From NCBI GenBank assembly GCA_015056325.1, contig SVGL01000002.1, positions 1 to 64,000 of the forward strand: a stretch of DNA of 64,000 nt. The letters are read 5' to 3'. This document shows positions 32,823 to 41,149 of the stretch, piece after piece. The notes below the pieces were generated by a model. The model was not told the origin of the DNA, searched no databases, and worked only from the letters and a program-made list of their open reading frames with translations. Both the position numbers and the translations under genes were made by a program. Source of the stretch: Clostridiales bacterium. Its GTDB lineage: Bacteria; Bacillota; Clostridia; Christensenellales; Aristaeellaceae. Position 1 is the first letter of the stretch. Every line of letters begins with the position of its first letter.

Positions 32823-34751
32823 TTAATCCTTTCGATAAAAGTCACAAACATAACCATCCGCCCGAAGTATTAAGCCATTAGCCCATTTCGGTGTTCTTCC
32901 CATGATTGAACAGATTTCTTCCAGCGACGTATCAGCCGGAGCCTCGATTACAGCCTCATCATGCACGTGCATAACGATGTGATATCCTGCAGCGTCAAGC
33001 CGCAGCATGGCTTCGGCCAAAATATCACGCGCTGTGGCCTGCACGATATTCTCAACAAACTTGGGACCGTATGACTCCAGACGCTCCCACTTTTTTGTCG
33101 CTCCAACACCCTCGTAAGTGATGGACTCTCCACCAAACTTGTTTTCGCCAAGCCGAGGCTTCACATACGCAAGATCCCGGCCCGAGGGAAGCGTGATAAA
33201 CAAGAAGCCCTTTTCCCACCGAAAATCAATACCATGGGTTTCGGCAGTTGCCTTTCTTGTAACTGCCTTTTTGACAGCTTTATCAACCGCCCACCAAAGA
33301 TCGACAATATTCGGGTTTGCCTCGCGCCAGCTATCGACTAGCGGCTGAAGCTCCTCTTCAGGCACACCCATGTTCAAAGCACCCATGGCCTTTAGCGCAC
33401 CAACTGATCCTCCATACCCAAGGGCTAGTTCTGCAATCTTACCTTTTTGCCGCAAGTGCGAGTTCACACCATGCTTTTGAACTGGGACATGAAACATTTG
33501 CTCGGCACTGGCACAGTAGATATCCCCGCCCTGCTTAAAGACATCTTGCCTCCATTCCTCCCCTGCAATCCAGGCGATCACACGGGCTTCTATGGCAGCA
33601 AAGTCAGCAACAAAAAAGCGACAGCCTGGCTTGGGAACGAAAGCTGTTCTGATAAGCTCTGAAAGGACGAGCGGTACAGAATCATACAGCATACTGACAG
33701 CATCAAATTGGCCACTTCGAATCAGGCAGCGCACCTGGTCGAGATCAGGTAAATGGTTCTGGGGCAAATTCTGAACCTGTATCAACCTACCAGCGTATCG
33801 CCCCGTACGTGGCGCACCATAAAACTGAATCAGGCCGCGTGCACGGCTATCTTCACACACAGCATTCTCCATTGCTGTATATTTCTTTACGCTGGATTTC
33901 GCCAGTTCCAAGCGCAATGACAACGCAAGTTCAACTACGCCCTCAGTACGCTCAAGCAGCTCATGAACAGCCCCCTTAGACAATGAATCAGCTTCGATGC
34001 CCTGTTCTGAAAGCCACGCCTTCAGCTGAGCGGGTGAATTGGGATTCTCCAACCCTGTAATCTCCCGGGCCATGTCCATGTGTGCCTGCTTAAACTGATC
34101 GTCACATCGGATTGCGTTGCGCACCATGGGCATATCCAGCATGATGCCCCGATCGTTGATCTGTTGATCCAATCGATAGTTTCTCCATTCGGTATGCGAT
34201 ACCGGGAATTTTGAGAGTCTCTGCTGAATAGCCATCTCCGTTTCCACATCGCGCAAATTGTATGCGATGAATTGCTTCCATCGATCAGGGGCATCAGAAG
34301 GATAGTGACGGATCATGGAGCCATCGCGCTGCTTGTTCAGAGTACAGAAATAGCGAATCAGCTCCTTGCCTTCCTTCAGTTTTTGCTTTTCCAACCCCAA
34401 CACAGCGCCAACGCCCTCCAAAGACAGGGGAAGGCCTAAAGTTGCAGCCCACACCATGGTACAATGCCATGATAGTGGGGCTAGCGCTTTACCCAGATAA
34501 CGGGACAAGCACACTCGCTCAAACTGTGCATTGAAGGCCCATTTGGTTACTAAAGGATCAACCAATGCCTCCTGAATTGCTGGAGGTAGTTTTTCTCCAC
34601 TTGCCAGGTCGATAACTTGGGGAGGTGCTCCATCCACCGAATAGCCAAATAGCAGGACTTCAAAATCAGGGCTTTCAGCATAGCGATACACACCAGCCTT
34701 GGCGAGGTTAACGCTGCTGAATGTCTCAATATCAATGGACAGGTTTTTCAT
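32823..34751 (-). CDS. Phage DNA polymerase, family A
   Basis: A 642-residue replicative polymerase. The N-terminal DEDD 3'-5' exonuclease begins LSIDIETFSSVNLAKAGVYR (Asp6-x-Glu8). The polymerase domain has FFVADFAAIEARVIAWIAG (motif A, catalytic Asp), QKGKIAELALGYGGSVGALK (O-helix region) and HIVMHVHDEAVIEAP (motif C, HDE). It is typical of the family A enzymes in Clostridial prophages. The ATG follows AGGAGGCATTC. The upstream neighbours are the ssDNA-binding and RecB-like genes. Confidence 0.96.
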   Translation of the reverse strand: MKNLSIDIETFSSVNLAKAGVYRYAESPDFEVLLFGYSVDGAPPQVIDLASGEKLPPAIQEALVDPLVTKWAFNAQFERVCLSRYLGKALAPLSWHCTMVWAATLGLPLSLEGVGAVLGLEKQKLKEGKELIRYFCTLNKQRDGSMIRHYPSDAPDRWKQFIAYNLRDVETEMAIQQRLSKFPVSHTEWRNYRLDQQINDRGIMLDMPMVRNAIRCDDQFKQAHMDMAREITGLENPNSPAQLKAWLSEQGIEADSLSKGAVHELLERTEGVVELALSLRLELAKSSVKKYTAMENAVCEDSRARGLIQFYGAPRTGRYAGRLIQVQNLPQNHLPDLDQVRCLIRSGQFDAVSMLYDSVPLVLSELIRTAFVPKPGCRFFVADFAAIEARVIAWIAGEEWRQDVFKQGGDIYCASAEQMFHVPVQKHGVNSHLRQKGKIAELALGYGGSVGALKAMGALNMGVPEEELQPLVDSWREANPNIVDLWWAVDKAVKKAVTRKATAETHGIDFRWEKGFLFITLPSGRDLAYVKPRLGENKFGGESITYEGVGATKKWERLESYGPKFVENIVQATARDILAEAMLRLDAAGYHIVMHVHDEAVIEAPADTSLEEICSIMGRTPKWANGLILRADGYVCDFYRKD

Positions 34752-34769
34752 GAATGCCTCCTATGAATT

Positions 34770-34801
34770 GGGGCGGCAGATTGCTCCACCGCCCCAATGG
34801 T
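34770..34801. other. Hairpin between polymerase and ssDNA-binding genes
   Basis: ATTGGGGCGG/CCGCCCCAAT, ten perfect pairs around a 12-base loop, without a T-run on the side of transcription. It could stabilise the upstream mRNA end or act as a weak terminator. Confidence 0.5.
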
Positions 34802-34803
34802 TA

Positions 34804-35349
34804 TCAGGAGAGGAAATCCTCGTCCGCAAGAGTAGTGAATTCGTCGGCTGCGTTGGTACGGCCACCCAGGGGTTCACCGTCACGCACCTTCTGGATATTT
34901 CCGAGGCCACAAGCAATGCCGCGATTGCCGTTGCTATTGAAAGCATAGAAGGACAGGGATACGCGGGCATACACGCCGCTGTAGATCTCACTGCGCTCCA
35001 GAATGGGGCGAACATGCTGGTCCACCACCTGAGGAGCAGTCGTGCTGTTGGCGTTCACGAAGAAGCAGCCCTGATAGGCTTCGTCATCACGCTCCACGTC
35101 GCCATCACGCAGAGGGAGCTTAAGAGCACCCTTCTGAGGCACCTTGCCACCAAACTTGTGGGTTCCATCTTTGATGGCGGCATCGATCGCTGCATTGATG
35201 GCAGCAATGGTATCTGTGTCGGACTTGGGGATGATGATGCTGCAGGAATACTTTTCTGCACCGCCGTTGATAGACTTGGGCTCCCAGATGTTTGCGTAAG
35301 AGAGGCGAACCACATTGGTAACTACCTTGGTGTTGTTTTGCTTAGCCAT
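34804..35349 (-). CDS. Single-stranded DNA-binding protein (DUF2815, Enc34-type)
   Basis: A 181-residue protein with the features of DUF2815, the family of the phage Enc34 ssDNA-binding protein. It has VVRLSYANIWEPKSINGGAEKY near residue 11, YSCSIIIPKSD, DEAYQGCFFVNANS near residue 92 and GVYARVSLSFYAFN near 125. The C-terminus is acidic (TLADEDFLS), as in other SSBs where it recruits partners. The start at 35349 is just after GGAAAAGAAAAA. The longer open frame upstream overlaps the exonuclease gene. Confidence 0.9.
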   Translation of the reverse strand: MAKQNNTKVVTNVVRLSYANIWEPKSINGGAEKYSCSIIIPKSDTDTIAAINAAIDAAIKDGTHKFGGKVPQKGALKLPLRDGDVERDDEAYQGCFFVNANSTTAPQVVDQHVRPILERSEIYSGVYARVSLSFYAFNSNGNRGIACGLGNIQKVRDGEPLGGRTNAADEFTTLADEDFLS

Positions 35350-35368
35350 TTTTTCTTTTCCTCCGTTT

Positions 35369-36508
35369 TCATTCATTGTCTTTGATTTGCGTGAAATCCA
35401 CAGTCGCGAGTTCCATTGCAGGCCGCTTATCCGCAGCCGGTACCAGCGTAGGTTTGCCCGTTGGCTTTTCAATCAGGTCACCCAGTACAGCGCGGAAGAT
35501 CTGCTTGCCCATGAGTTTTTCCATTTCAGTGATAGGCAGCAGTGTCCGCCGAAAGATGTCTGTGTACCCTGCAGCCTTGGCAGCGGTGACAACAGCCTCT
35601 TCATCCGTGTACTTTCGGTTTGAACGCCCCTCGACGATCTTATAGCCTCGCCACTGCTTTCCGTGATTCAGCGCGGCATCCTGGGCGTAGGCCATGACCT
35701 CGTTTGCCCAGTGCGTCAGATCGTCCAGCTTGCCCAAGATATCTTCAATTTCTTCATCGGATAGAAGTGTCGGTGGGGTAAACTCGTACTTCAGCAATTC
35801 CAGCTTGTTTTCAGCGCGTGCTCTACACTTCACTGCCGCTCGGCAAAAGATGCACCAGGGCCCTGGGCAGAAATCGCCTTTTCCTTCTGCGGCAAGCTTC
35901 GCCTTGGGAACAAGCTCGTTCCGCGCCCAATCAAGCAAGTCGGCAGCGGGTAGCGACCATGTGCTGATGTTCTCCCGTCGAGGCTGGTAAATGGTCATAG
36001 ACACAGTTTCAATGTCATATAGACTGCCAAACGCGTGCAGCGCACCCAGCGCATACAACATCATCTGAGGATTCTGCTCAGCTTCAACAAGGACACCCTG
36101 CCCATACTTGAAGTCGATGATATGCAAGAGTTTGTCAGCAATGATGACACAGTCACCAGTTCCAAATCCACCAGGAACGTATTCGGAAAAATCCAGCCTT
36201 TGCTCCATGAGAAGAACCGGGTCATCACACAGCTGTCGGGCTTCTGCCAACATTTCCATCACAAACTGAACGTAAGCATCCGTATAGGCATCCATTTCGT
36301 CAGATTGGTATTTGGATGTTGGCTTTTTTGATTGCATCTTCAGCGCTCTGCGCAGCTTGTGTTCACACAGCGCATGCGCTGCTGTACCCTCCGCAGCAGC
36401 ATTGGTTTCCTTATTGGGAAACAGCTGCTCGAGCAAAGCAGAAGGCGTACAGTTCAGCCACCGCTGGGATGAAGAGGCAGAAAGGGTTGCATGTTTTTCA
36501 GGCGGCAT
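35369..36508 (-). CDS. RecB-like exonuclease (DUF2800)
   Basis: A 379-residue DUF2800 protein, PD-(D/E)XK nuclease fold of the RecB/Cas4 type. It opens HATLSASSSQRWLNCTPSAL, with the catalytic Asp in GTGDCVII and LHIIDFKYGQGVLVEAE (D-x-K) near residue 130. EQNPQMMLYALGAL comes next, and a C-terminal cysteine cluster (CPGPWCIFCRAAVKC) may hold an iron-sulfur cluster. It pairs with the ssDNA-binding gene 19 bases downstream, forming a recombination or replication-repair pair common in Clostridial phages. Confidence 0.93.
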   Translation of the reverse strand: MPPEKHATLSASSSQRWLNCTPSALLEQLFPNKETNAAAEGTAAHALCEHKLRRALKMQSKKPTSKYQSDEMDAYTDAYVQFVMEMLAEARQLCDDPVLLMEQRLDFSEYVPGGFGTGDCVIIADKLLHIIDFKYGQGVLVEAEQNPQMMLYALGALHAFGSLYDIETVSMTIYQPRRENISTWSLPAADLLDWARNELVPKAKLAAEGKGDFCPGPWCIFCRAAVKCRARAENKLELLKYEFTPPTLLSDEEIEDILGKLDDLTHWANEVMAYAQDAALNHGKQWRGYKIVEGRSNRKYTDEEAVVTAAKAAGYTDIFRRTLLPITEMEKLMGKQIFRAVLGDLIEKPTGKPTLVPAADKRPAMELATVDFTQIKDNE

Positions 36509-36822
36509 TAGAGCACCTCCGCCTCTGCCATCAAAGCGGCATAGTTCTTCGGGTCCACCTGACTCAGCTTTTCAGCGCCGTACTTACGAATCAGCGTTTG
36601 AATTGCTGCCGTGTGTCCCTCCACCGACTTCTGAGCTAGGCATGCTCGTACATCAGCAAGCGTCAGCATGGGATCGGGAGCTGGAGCAGCGTTTTCCTTC
36701 TCCGGAAGAGGTTCATCCCAGGTATGTGCCAGTTCTTTTAGAGTATCGGCAATACCGATCAGTGCCTGGCTGCACTGAAGAAGCTCTTCCTTAATGGTTG
36801 CCAGTTCACTCATTGCGCTCAT
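36508..36822 (-). CDS. Hypothetical phage protein upstream of RecB-like gene
   Basis: A 104-residue protein with an N-terminal helix (ELATIKEELLQCSQALIGIA), a Pro/Ala linker, and a C-terminal domain with LTLADVRACLAQKSVEGHTAAIQTL. Databases often call such proteins rRNA biogenesis protein without basis. It lies between a 52-residue gene and the exonuclease gene, with overlaps at both ends (stop/start TAATG), so it is translated as part of the operon. The start could also be the ATG at 36813. Confidence 0.75.
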   Translation of the reverse strand: MSAMSELATIKEELLQCSQALIGIADTLKELAHTWDEPLPEKENAAPAPDPMLTLADVRACLAQKSVEGHTAAIQTLIRKYGAEKLSQVDPKNYAALMAEAEVL

Positions 36823-36964
36823 GGGCGTTTTCTCCTCCTTCCTGTGCGCGTTTCTTCAGATTGGCAATCTTACCAGCGAGGCGCTTGGATACGACACTGA
36901 TGGCAATCAGCACGTCCATGACTTCCTCGGCTCGACTATCAATCTGGTTTGCAGTATTCTGCAT
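36806..36964 (-). CDS. Small charged helical protein, first gene of replication operon
   Basis: A 52-residue protein, MQNTANQIDSRAEEVMDVLI at the start and basic in the second half (KKRAQEGGENAHERNE). Helical, no known family. The ATG at 36964 is 7 bases after CAGGAGG and 47 bases after the family A promoter element, making it the first gene of the SSB/polymerase transcription unit. It overlaps the next start by 17 bases. Confidence 0.6.
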   Translation of the reverse strand: MQNTANQIDSRAEEVMDVLIAISVVSKRLAGKIANLKKRAQEGGENAHERNE

Positions 36965-37010
36965 GGGCATCCTCCTGTCTGAGAGTTAGTTTCGTTTGCC
37001 TCTCACCAGT

Positions 37011-37051
37011 CACAGGACAAGAACCGTCACTTTGATAACCAGTAATCAAAA
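37011..37051 (-). promoter_or_regulatory. Shared early-promoter element (family A), copy 2
   Basis: Second copy of the 41-base element at 29898-29938, with the same distances between CACAGGACA, TTTGATAACCA and AATCAAAA. It lies upstream of the replication operon beginning at 36964, directly after the end of the sigma-like gene. Confidence 0.75.
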
Positions 37052-37056
37052 CTTTT

Positions 37057-37533
37057 TTATTTCCAGTCACCGAGAATCTCACGCAAATGCGCAAAGAGCT
37101 TCTTTTTCCGTTTTCCGACAGCTACCTGACTGATGCCAAAGTGCTCGGCAATACTGCGCTCCGTTTGTCCCTCACTGACCAACTGGCACAGCAGTCTGCC
37201 ATCTGGATCTAGTTCCTCCAGCGCTTTGAACAGATCCTCAAGTAGGATGCGACTGGCTACGATCTCCTCAACATCAGCAGACAGATCTGCAGGAGCGAAG
37301 CCATCCTCCGAAAAATCCTCAATAGAAAGCGCAGAACCAGTTTGGCGATGGGGACACTGACTACAATCTTTCTTGCAGCGAACGCCCGCAATGATACAAC
37401 GCTTACCCCTCTCCTCGCGCTTATGCTCCGCCCAAGCAGGTCTCTTATAAGCGCGGTATACTTCTTCAGATACAGGAATCTCCTGGCCGTCGATAGTGAT
37501 GTAGTACTGTTTTTCTTCCTTCTGGTTATTCAT
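37057..37533 (-). CDS. Sigma-factor-like phage regulator
   Basis: A 158-residue protein. It starts NNQKEEKQYYITIDGQEIPV, continues with AYKRPAWAEHKREERGKRC and a cysteine group (RCKKDCSQCPHR), and ends with a sigma region 4-type helix-turn-helix (EGQTERSIAEHFGISQVAVG followed by KRKKKLFAHLREIL). Such proteins are common in prophages and conjugative elements of Clostridia and probably direct RNA polymerase to phage promoters. The family A element immediately downstream is a candidate target. The ATG follows GAAAGGAGCACGCAC. Confidence 0.85.
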   Translation of the reverse strand: MNNQKEEKQYYITIDGQEIPVSEEVYRAYKRPAWAEHKREERGKRCIIAGVRCKKDCSQCPHRQTGSALSIEDFSEDGFAPADLSADVEEIVASRILLEDLFKALEELDPDGRLLCQLVSEGQTERSIAEHFGISQVAVGKRKKKLFAHLREILGDWK

Positions 37534-37834
37534 GTGCGTGCTCCTTTCGGTCGAACCGAACGGAGCCGCAGAGGCAAAATGGGTGCACTTAATAAAGCTG
37601 CCAGCCCATGCGAATTTACTCCGTTCGCGTGGTCTGCAGCGGCACTTCCCATTGGCCGATGCTATGAATTTGTGCGCCTACATCACTATGGGAATCGCCG
37701 TGATCAAGGGCAGCGATATAGACGGAAAACAAAAAACCGCCTGACAATAGCTAAAATGCTATCGGTCAGGCGGTTAGTCACTCCAGGCTTTAGGCCGGGT
37801 GCAGGTCGCTCTGTACTGAGCTAAATGTACATAT
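37534..37834. other. 301-base intergenic region with a terminator and leader
   Basis: It holds the terminator at 37722-37775 and then the leader of the sigma-like gene. A 40-codon open frame on the minus strand (start near 37658) overlaps the sigma-like start but has no ribosome binding site, so I do not call it a gene. A TCGGTTCGACCGA-like palindrome lies near 37546-37558 (minus strand). Confidence 0.6.
37722..37775 (-). terminator. Rho-independent terminator after the Com-like gene
   Basis: Minus strand stem AACCGCCTGACC-GATAGC pairing with GCTAT-GTCAGGCGGTT around ATTTTA, then TTTTTTGTTTTCC. It ends the transcript of the interrupted gene and the Com-like gene. Confidence 0.85.
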
Positions 37835-38047
37835 TCATTTAGAGCGGCTCGTTTGAGGTACTTCTTCAGTCCTCGGCTGGCTCGCGATTCGCTTGATCTG
37901 CTCAAGCACTGGCAGGTACTCCATGTTGGAATTTATGTCAAAGGATTGCTTGCAACGTGGGCACTTCAAAGTAAAATGGCCTACATAAGCTCCGTGAACA
38001 TCAAACATACGTTGCGAACAATGGGGACACCGGATCTGATCTGTCAT
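37835..38047 (-). CDS. Com-like zinc-finger protein
   Basis: A 70-residue protein with two CxxC pairs, IRCPHCSQRMFDVHG and LKCPRCKQSFDIN, the four-cysteine finger of the Com family (translational activator of the mom DNA-modification gene in phage Mu and relatives). No mom-like gene is recognised here. The finger could equally serve as a general RNA-binding regulator. It has a TAGGAGGTAGAGAAAG site and lies 43 bases after the stop of the IS66-interrupted gene, in one operon. Confidence 0.75.
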   Translation of the reverse strand: MTDQIRCPHCSQRMFDVHGAYVGHFTLKCPRCKQSFDINSNMEYLPVLEQIKRIASQPRTEEVPQTSRSK

Positions 38048-38285
38048 CTTTCTCTACCTCCTATGGGGAACTCCGTTAAAACACACCTCCTTAATCCAGA
38101 ATCACCGTCGGTGGCATCGGTATGGCTGCTGATTTTACTCTGTATAACGCATCACCATTAGCAACTCGACTTGATAGTTTCATTCTCTTCTCAGCTAATG
38201 ACTTTATGAGTAATGAATACTTATTCGTAGTGCTAATATGTGCTCTCACAATATATTCTTTAGTGAGAATTGTTACTAAGGACTT

Positions 38286-38293
38286 CAGAATAC
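38286..38293. repeat. IS66 target site duplication, left
   Basis: CAGAATAC, identical to 40917-40924. An 8-base duplication is characteristic of IS66-family insertion. Confidence 0.92.
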
Positions 38294-38450
38294 GTAACCG
38301 TCAAATGTCCGCTCACATAGACGCGACCGCTGCCCTGCCTGACAATAAGAGATAGTATCAGTACAGTAGCAGATAGTAACGTAGACTCTCGGCATAGTCG
38401 CTGCGAGTCTCAGACACTGTACTGAGAGTCTCGGCGAGGGAGTGACGGAA

Positions 38451-38780
38451 ATGTCAAAGAGTCTAAGCGTGGTCAACCAGCAGCAGAAGCTCGGAGAATG
38501 GGCAGAGCGGGTGTCGGCATGTCGGAATAGCGGGTTAAGCGTGCGGGCATGGTGTCAGGAAAACGAAGTAAGTGAGCAGACCTACTACCGGTGGCAACGT
38601 CGGCTATATGAACTGGCTCAAGAGGAGCGTGAGGGTGGTTTTGCTGAAATCACCCCAATCCGACGAACAACAGGCAATATCGCCGTGACTGTTCAGATCG
38701 ACGGCGTGGAGATTGCTGTCCATAACGGCGCAGACGCCGCCACGGTAGAGGCCGTTCTGCGTGTAATGAAGTCATGTTGA
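38451..38780 (+). CDS. tnpA: IS66 accessory protein TnpA
   Basis: A 109-residue protein with the helix-turn-helix LSVRAWCQENEVSEQTYYRW, typical of IS66 OrfA, needed along with TnpB and TnpC for transposition. I choose the ATG at 38451 (SKSLSVVNQQQK) over one 9 bases upstream; the sequence before it is AGGGAGTGACGGAA. Its stop overlaps the start of tnpB. Confidence 0.92.
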   Translation: MSKSLSVVNQQQKLGEWAERVSACRNSGLSVRAWCQENEVSEQTYYRWQRRLYELAQEEREGGFAEITPIRRTTGNIAVTVQIDGVEIAVHNGADAATVEAVLRVMKSC

Positions 38781-39130
38781 GCGACTTCACAGGCGCCGAG
38801 AAGGTGTACATCTGTTGCGGGTACACCGATCTCCGCCAGGGAATCGACGGCCTGTCTGCGCTGGTGCAGCTGGAATTTGAACTGGATCCATTCAGTAACA
38901 CGCTGTTTCTGTTCTGCGGACGGCGGCGGGATCGGATCAAGGCGCTGTACTGGGAGGGCAACGGCTTCGTACTGCTGTACAAACGGTTGGAGAGTGGCAG
39001 CTTCCAGTGGCCACGCAAGGAAAGCGAAGCCCGTGCGCTTACGCCCCAGCAATACCGCTGGCTCATGGAGGGATTGAGCATCGACCAGCCCAAGGCACAT
39101 AAGCCAGTCAAGGGGCTGGAGATCGTGTAA
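38774..39130 (+). CDS. tnpB: IS66 accessory protein TnpB
   Basis: A 118-residue protein with the IS66 Orf2 signature: YICCGYTDLRQGIDGLSAL, then NTLFLFCGRRRDRIKALYW and QWPRKESEA. Intact length. It overlaps tnpA by 7 bases and is translated with it. Required for IS66 transposition, exact biochemical role unknown. Confidence 0.95.
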   Translation: MLSDFTGAEKVYICCGYTDLRQGIDGLSALVQLEFELDPFSNTLFLFCGRRRDRIKALYWEGNGFVLLYKRLESGSFQWPRKESEARALTPQQYRWLMEGLSIDQPKAHKPVKGLEIV

Positions 39131-39266
39131 ATCTCGGAAAATGCAGTAGAAATACAGCCTGCGTTTTGGTGGAATACCAGCTGCCTCTGTCCAATTTGCT
39201 GCAGATGTGGTATCATGAAAGCAGCAAAAACAAGGCGACATATCGCCGGAGGACGGAGGGAAACGC

Positions 39267-40847
39267 ATGGTACAAAAGCCCGAAGAGCATGCTGCCGACA
39301 TGGTTTCCCGCGAGGAATACGAGCAGCTGAAATCCCGCAACGCCGAGCTGGAACAGCAGGTCAACGCGCTGACGGAAGCGCTGCGGCTGGCACAGCACAA
39401 GCGTTTCGGCGCGTCCAGCGAAAAGACGGTGGACGACGGCAGCCAGCAGTTGAGCTTCCTGTTCAACGAGGCAGAGGTCATCGCAGATCATGAGGCTGCC
39501 CAGGACAAGCAGGAAACCCTTGTCGCGGCTCACAAGCGTCACAAGAAGCATGAATACACCCTGGATAACCTCCCGGAAGGTGTGGCGACAGAGGTCGTTG
39601 AGCATTATGTCCCGCAGGAGGAGCTGGAATGTCCCATCTGCGGGGAGACCATGCAGGAGATCGGGAAAGAGGTCGTCCGCAAGCTCAAGATCATCCCGGC
39701 ACAGGTTATTGTGGTGGAGCACCGCTACTACGCATATGCCTGCCGGAACTGTGACCAGAATGGCATCGAGACGCCGGTGACAACAGCTGAGCGGGAGAAG
39801 TCTGTCATTCGCGGGAGCTTCGCTACAGCGGAAGCCATTGCCCACATCATGGTGCAGAAGTTCGTCATGGGATCGCCGCTGTATCGCCAGGAGCAGGAGC
39901 TGAAGCGGCAGGGCATTCCTCTCAGCCGCCAGACCATGTCCAACTGGATTCTGCGGGCTGCAGCAGACTACCTGACGCCGGTTTACAATGCACTCCACAG
40001 GGAGCTTCTTCGCCGTGAGGTGCTCCACGCCGACGAAACAACGCTGCAGGTGCTTCACGAGCCGGGGAAAAAGCCGCAGTCAGAGAGCTATATGTGGCTG
40101 TACCGGACTGGCGGGCTCAGCTGCGACGGCAACGTGGAGCGTCCCATTGTGCTGTACGAGTACCAGCCAGGACGGGGCGCGAAGCATCCTGCCGCATTCC
40201 TGGAGGGATTCCGTGGCTATCTGCACACGGACGGCTACGCGGGCTATCACAAGTTGCCGGAGGAGATCACGGTGGTGGGATGCTGGGCTCATGCGCGGCG
40301 CAAGTTTGACGAGGCGCTCAAGTCCATTGCCAAGGGACACGCCTCTGCAAAGAACATCCGCAAGGGGCTTGACTTCTGCAACCGGCTCTTCGCCATTGAG
40401 CAGAAGCTGACCAACCTGCCCGCAGAAGAACGCTATACGCAGCGTCTTGAACAGGCCAAACCTGTGCTGGACGAGCTTTTCAGGTGGGTCGAATCGGTTC
40501 ACTACTCATCCAAGTCCCCCTGGGGCAGCGCGATGGAATACCTGAAAAACCAGAAGGCCTATTTGCTGAACTACCTGCTGGATGGTCGGCTGGAGATCAG
40601 CAACAACCGCGCTGAGCGCAGCATCAAGCCCTTCGTGATCGACAGGAAGAACTTCCTCTTTGCCAACACACCGGCCGGCGCTCAGAGCAGTGCGGTCATC
40701 TTCAGCCTGATTCAGACGGCGATTGAGAACGGGCTGGATCCCTGGCGGTATCTGACCTGGCTGATTGATATGGCAACTAAGGGCGGCGTGGATGCAGTCG
40801 GTCTGCTTCCGTGGGTGGCTCCGGATTCTTGCAGGGTTTCCGCTTAA
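39267..40847 (+). CDS. tnpC: IS66 transposase TnpC (DDE)
   Basis: A 526-residue transposase. N-terminal leucine-zipper region (EYEQLKSRNAELEQQVNAL), a zinc-binding CPICGETMQE, a second CxxC (ACRNC), then the DDE core, with VLHADETTLQ near residue 252 (first Asp), GYLHTDGYAGYHKL near 320 (second Asp) and ISNNRAERSIKPFVIDRKNF near 447 (Glu). The ATG follows GGAGGGAAACGC. All catalytic residues are present and the frame is complete. Confidence 0.96.
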   Translation: MVQKPEEHAADMVSREEYEQLKSRNAELEQQVNALTEALRLAQHKRFGASSEKTVDDGSQQLSFLFNEAEVIADHEAAQDKQETLVAAHKRHKKHEYTLDNLPEGVATEVVEHYVPQEELECPICGETMQEIGKEVVRKLKIIPAQVIVVEHRYYAYACRNCDQNGIETPVTTAEREKSVIRGSFATAEAIAHIMVQKFVMGSPLYRQEQELKRQGIPLSRQTMSNWILRAAADYLTPVYNALHRELLRREVLHADETTLQVLHEPGKKPQSESYMWLYRTGGLSCDGNVERPIVLYEYQPGRGAKHPAAFLEGFRGYLHTDGYAGYHKLPEEITVVGCWAHARRKFDEALKSIAKGHASAKNIRKGLDFCNRLFAIEQKLTNLPAEERYTQRLEQAKPVLDELFRWVESVHYSSKSPWGSAMEYLKNQKAYLLNYLLDGRLEISNNRAERSIKPFVIDRKNFLFANTPAGAQSSAVIFSLIQTAIENGLDPWRYLTWLIDMATKGGVDAVGLLPWVAPDSCRVSA

Positions 40848-40916
40848 TTTGATTGGGCCTGCAGGTTTGTTTCGCCCTGCTGGCCGTGTTTGTTCGTGGC
40901 ATGCTTTGACGCTTAC

Positions 40917-40924
40917 CAGAATAC
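40917..40924. repeat. IS66 target site duplication, right
   Basis: CAGAATAC, the partner of 38286-38293. Confidence 0.92.
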
Positions 40925-41102
40925 TAAGTATACAGCGTCTTACCACCCTGATGTTTACTCTAGTATTGCTAACAATCAGTTCAAGATGAGTGGATGCTAT
41001 GCTTTCATCCTCATTAGTAATACTATATACTCTAGTAAATGCAACTATGCCGTCTAGCAACTCATTGGCAATGAGTGAATAGCGCATTTTGCCCACCTCC
41101 GA

Positions 41103-41134
41103 AAAAGTGTGATATTTCAACTTATCACATTTTT
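41103..41134. promoter_or_regulatory. Palindrome upstream of the interrupted early gene
   Basis: TGTGATA (41108-41114) and TATCACA (41123-41129), extended by A-run and T-run flanks, directly before the ribosome binding site of the split gene. A likely operator for a repressor, or a hairpin in the leader. Confidence 0.55.
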
Positions 41135-41149
41135 CGAGAAAAGGCAATA

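Larger units (their letters stand above)
38294..40916 (+). mobile_element. IS66-family insertion sequence, complete
   Basis: A 2,623-base element with ends GTAACCGTCAAATG (left) and, reading inward from the right, GTAAGCGTCAAAGC, flanked by perfect CAGAATAC duplications. It carries tnpA, tnpB and tnpC with intact frames, so it may be active. Its genes run opposite to the operon it interrupts. The intact duplications indicate a recent insertion. Confidence 0.95.
38091..41087 (-). pseudogene. 121-residue phage early gene split by IS66
   Basis: Reading the minus strand from the ATG at 41087 (after CGGAGGTGGGCAAA) to 40917, removing the IS and one 8-base target copy, then continuing from 38293 to the TAA at 38091-38093 gives one unbroken frame of 122 codons. 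It begins MRYSLIANELLDGIVAFTRV and ends IPMPPTVILD. No family recognised; it is basic in the middle and helical. It was the first gene of the operon with the Com-like gene. The IS leaves the N-terminal half open into the IS end. Confidence 0.85.

Noticed and set aside
37537-37658. A 40-codon minus-strand ORF between terminator and sigma-like gene
   Set aside because: No ribosome binding site and no convincing composition; probably leader sequence.
38122-38355. A 77-residue plus-strand membrane-like ORF at the left IS66 end
   Set aside because: It is antisense to the reconstructed 121-residue gene and crosses the IS border, with no ribosome binding site.
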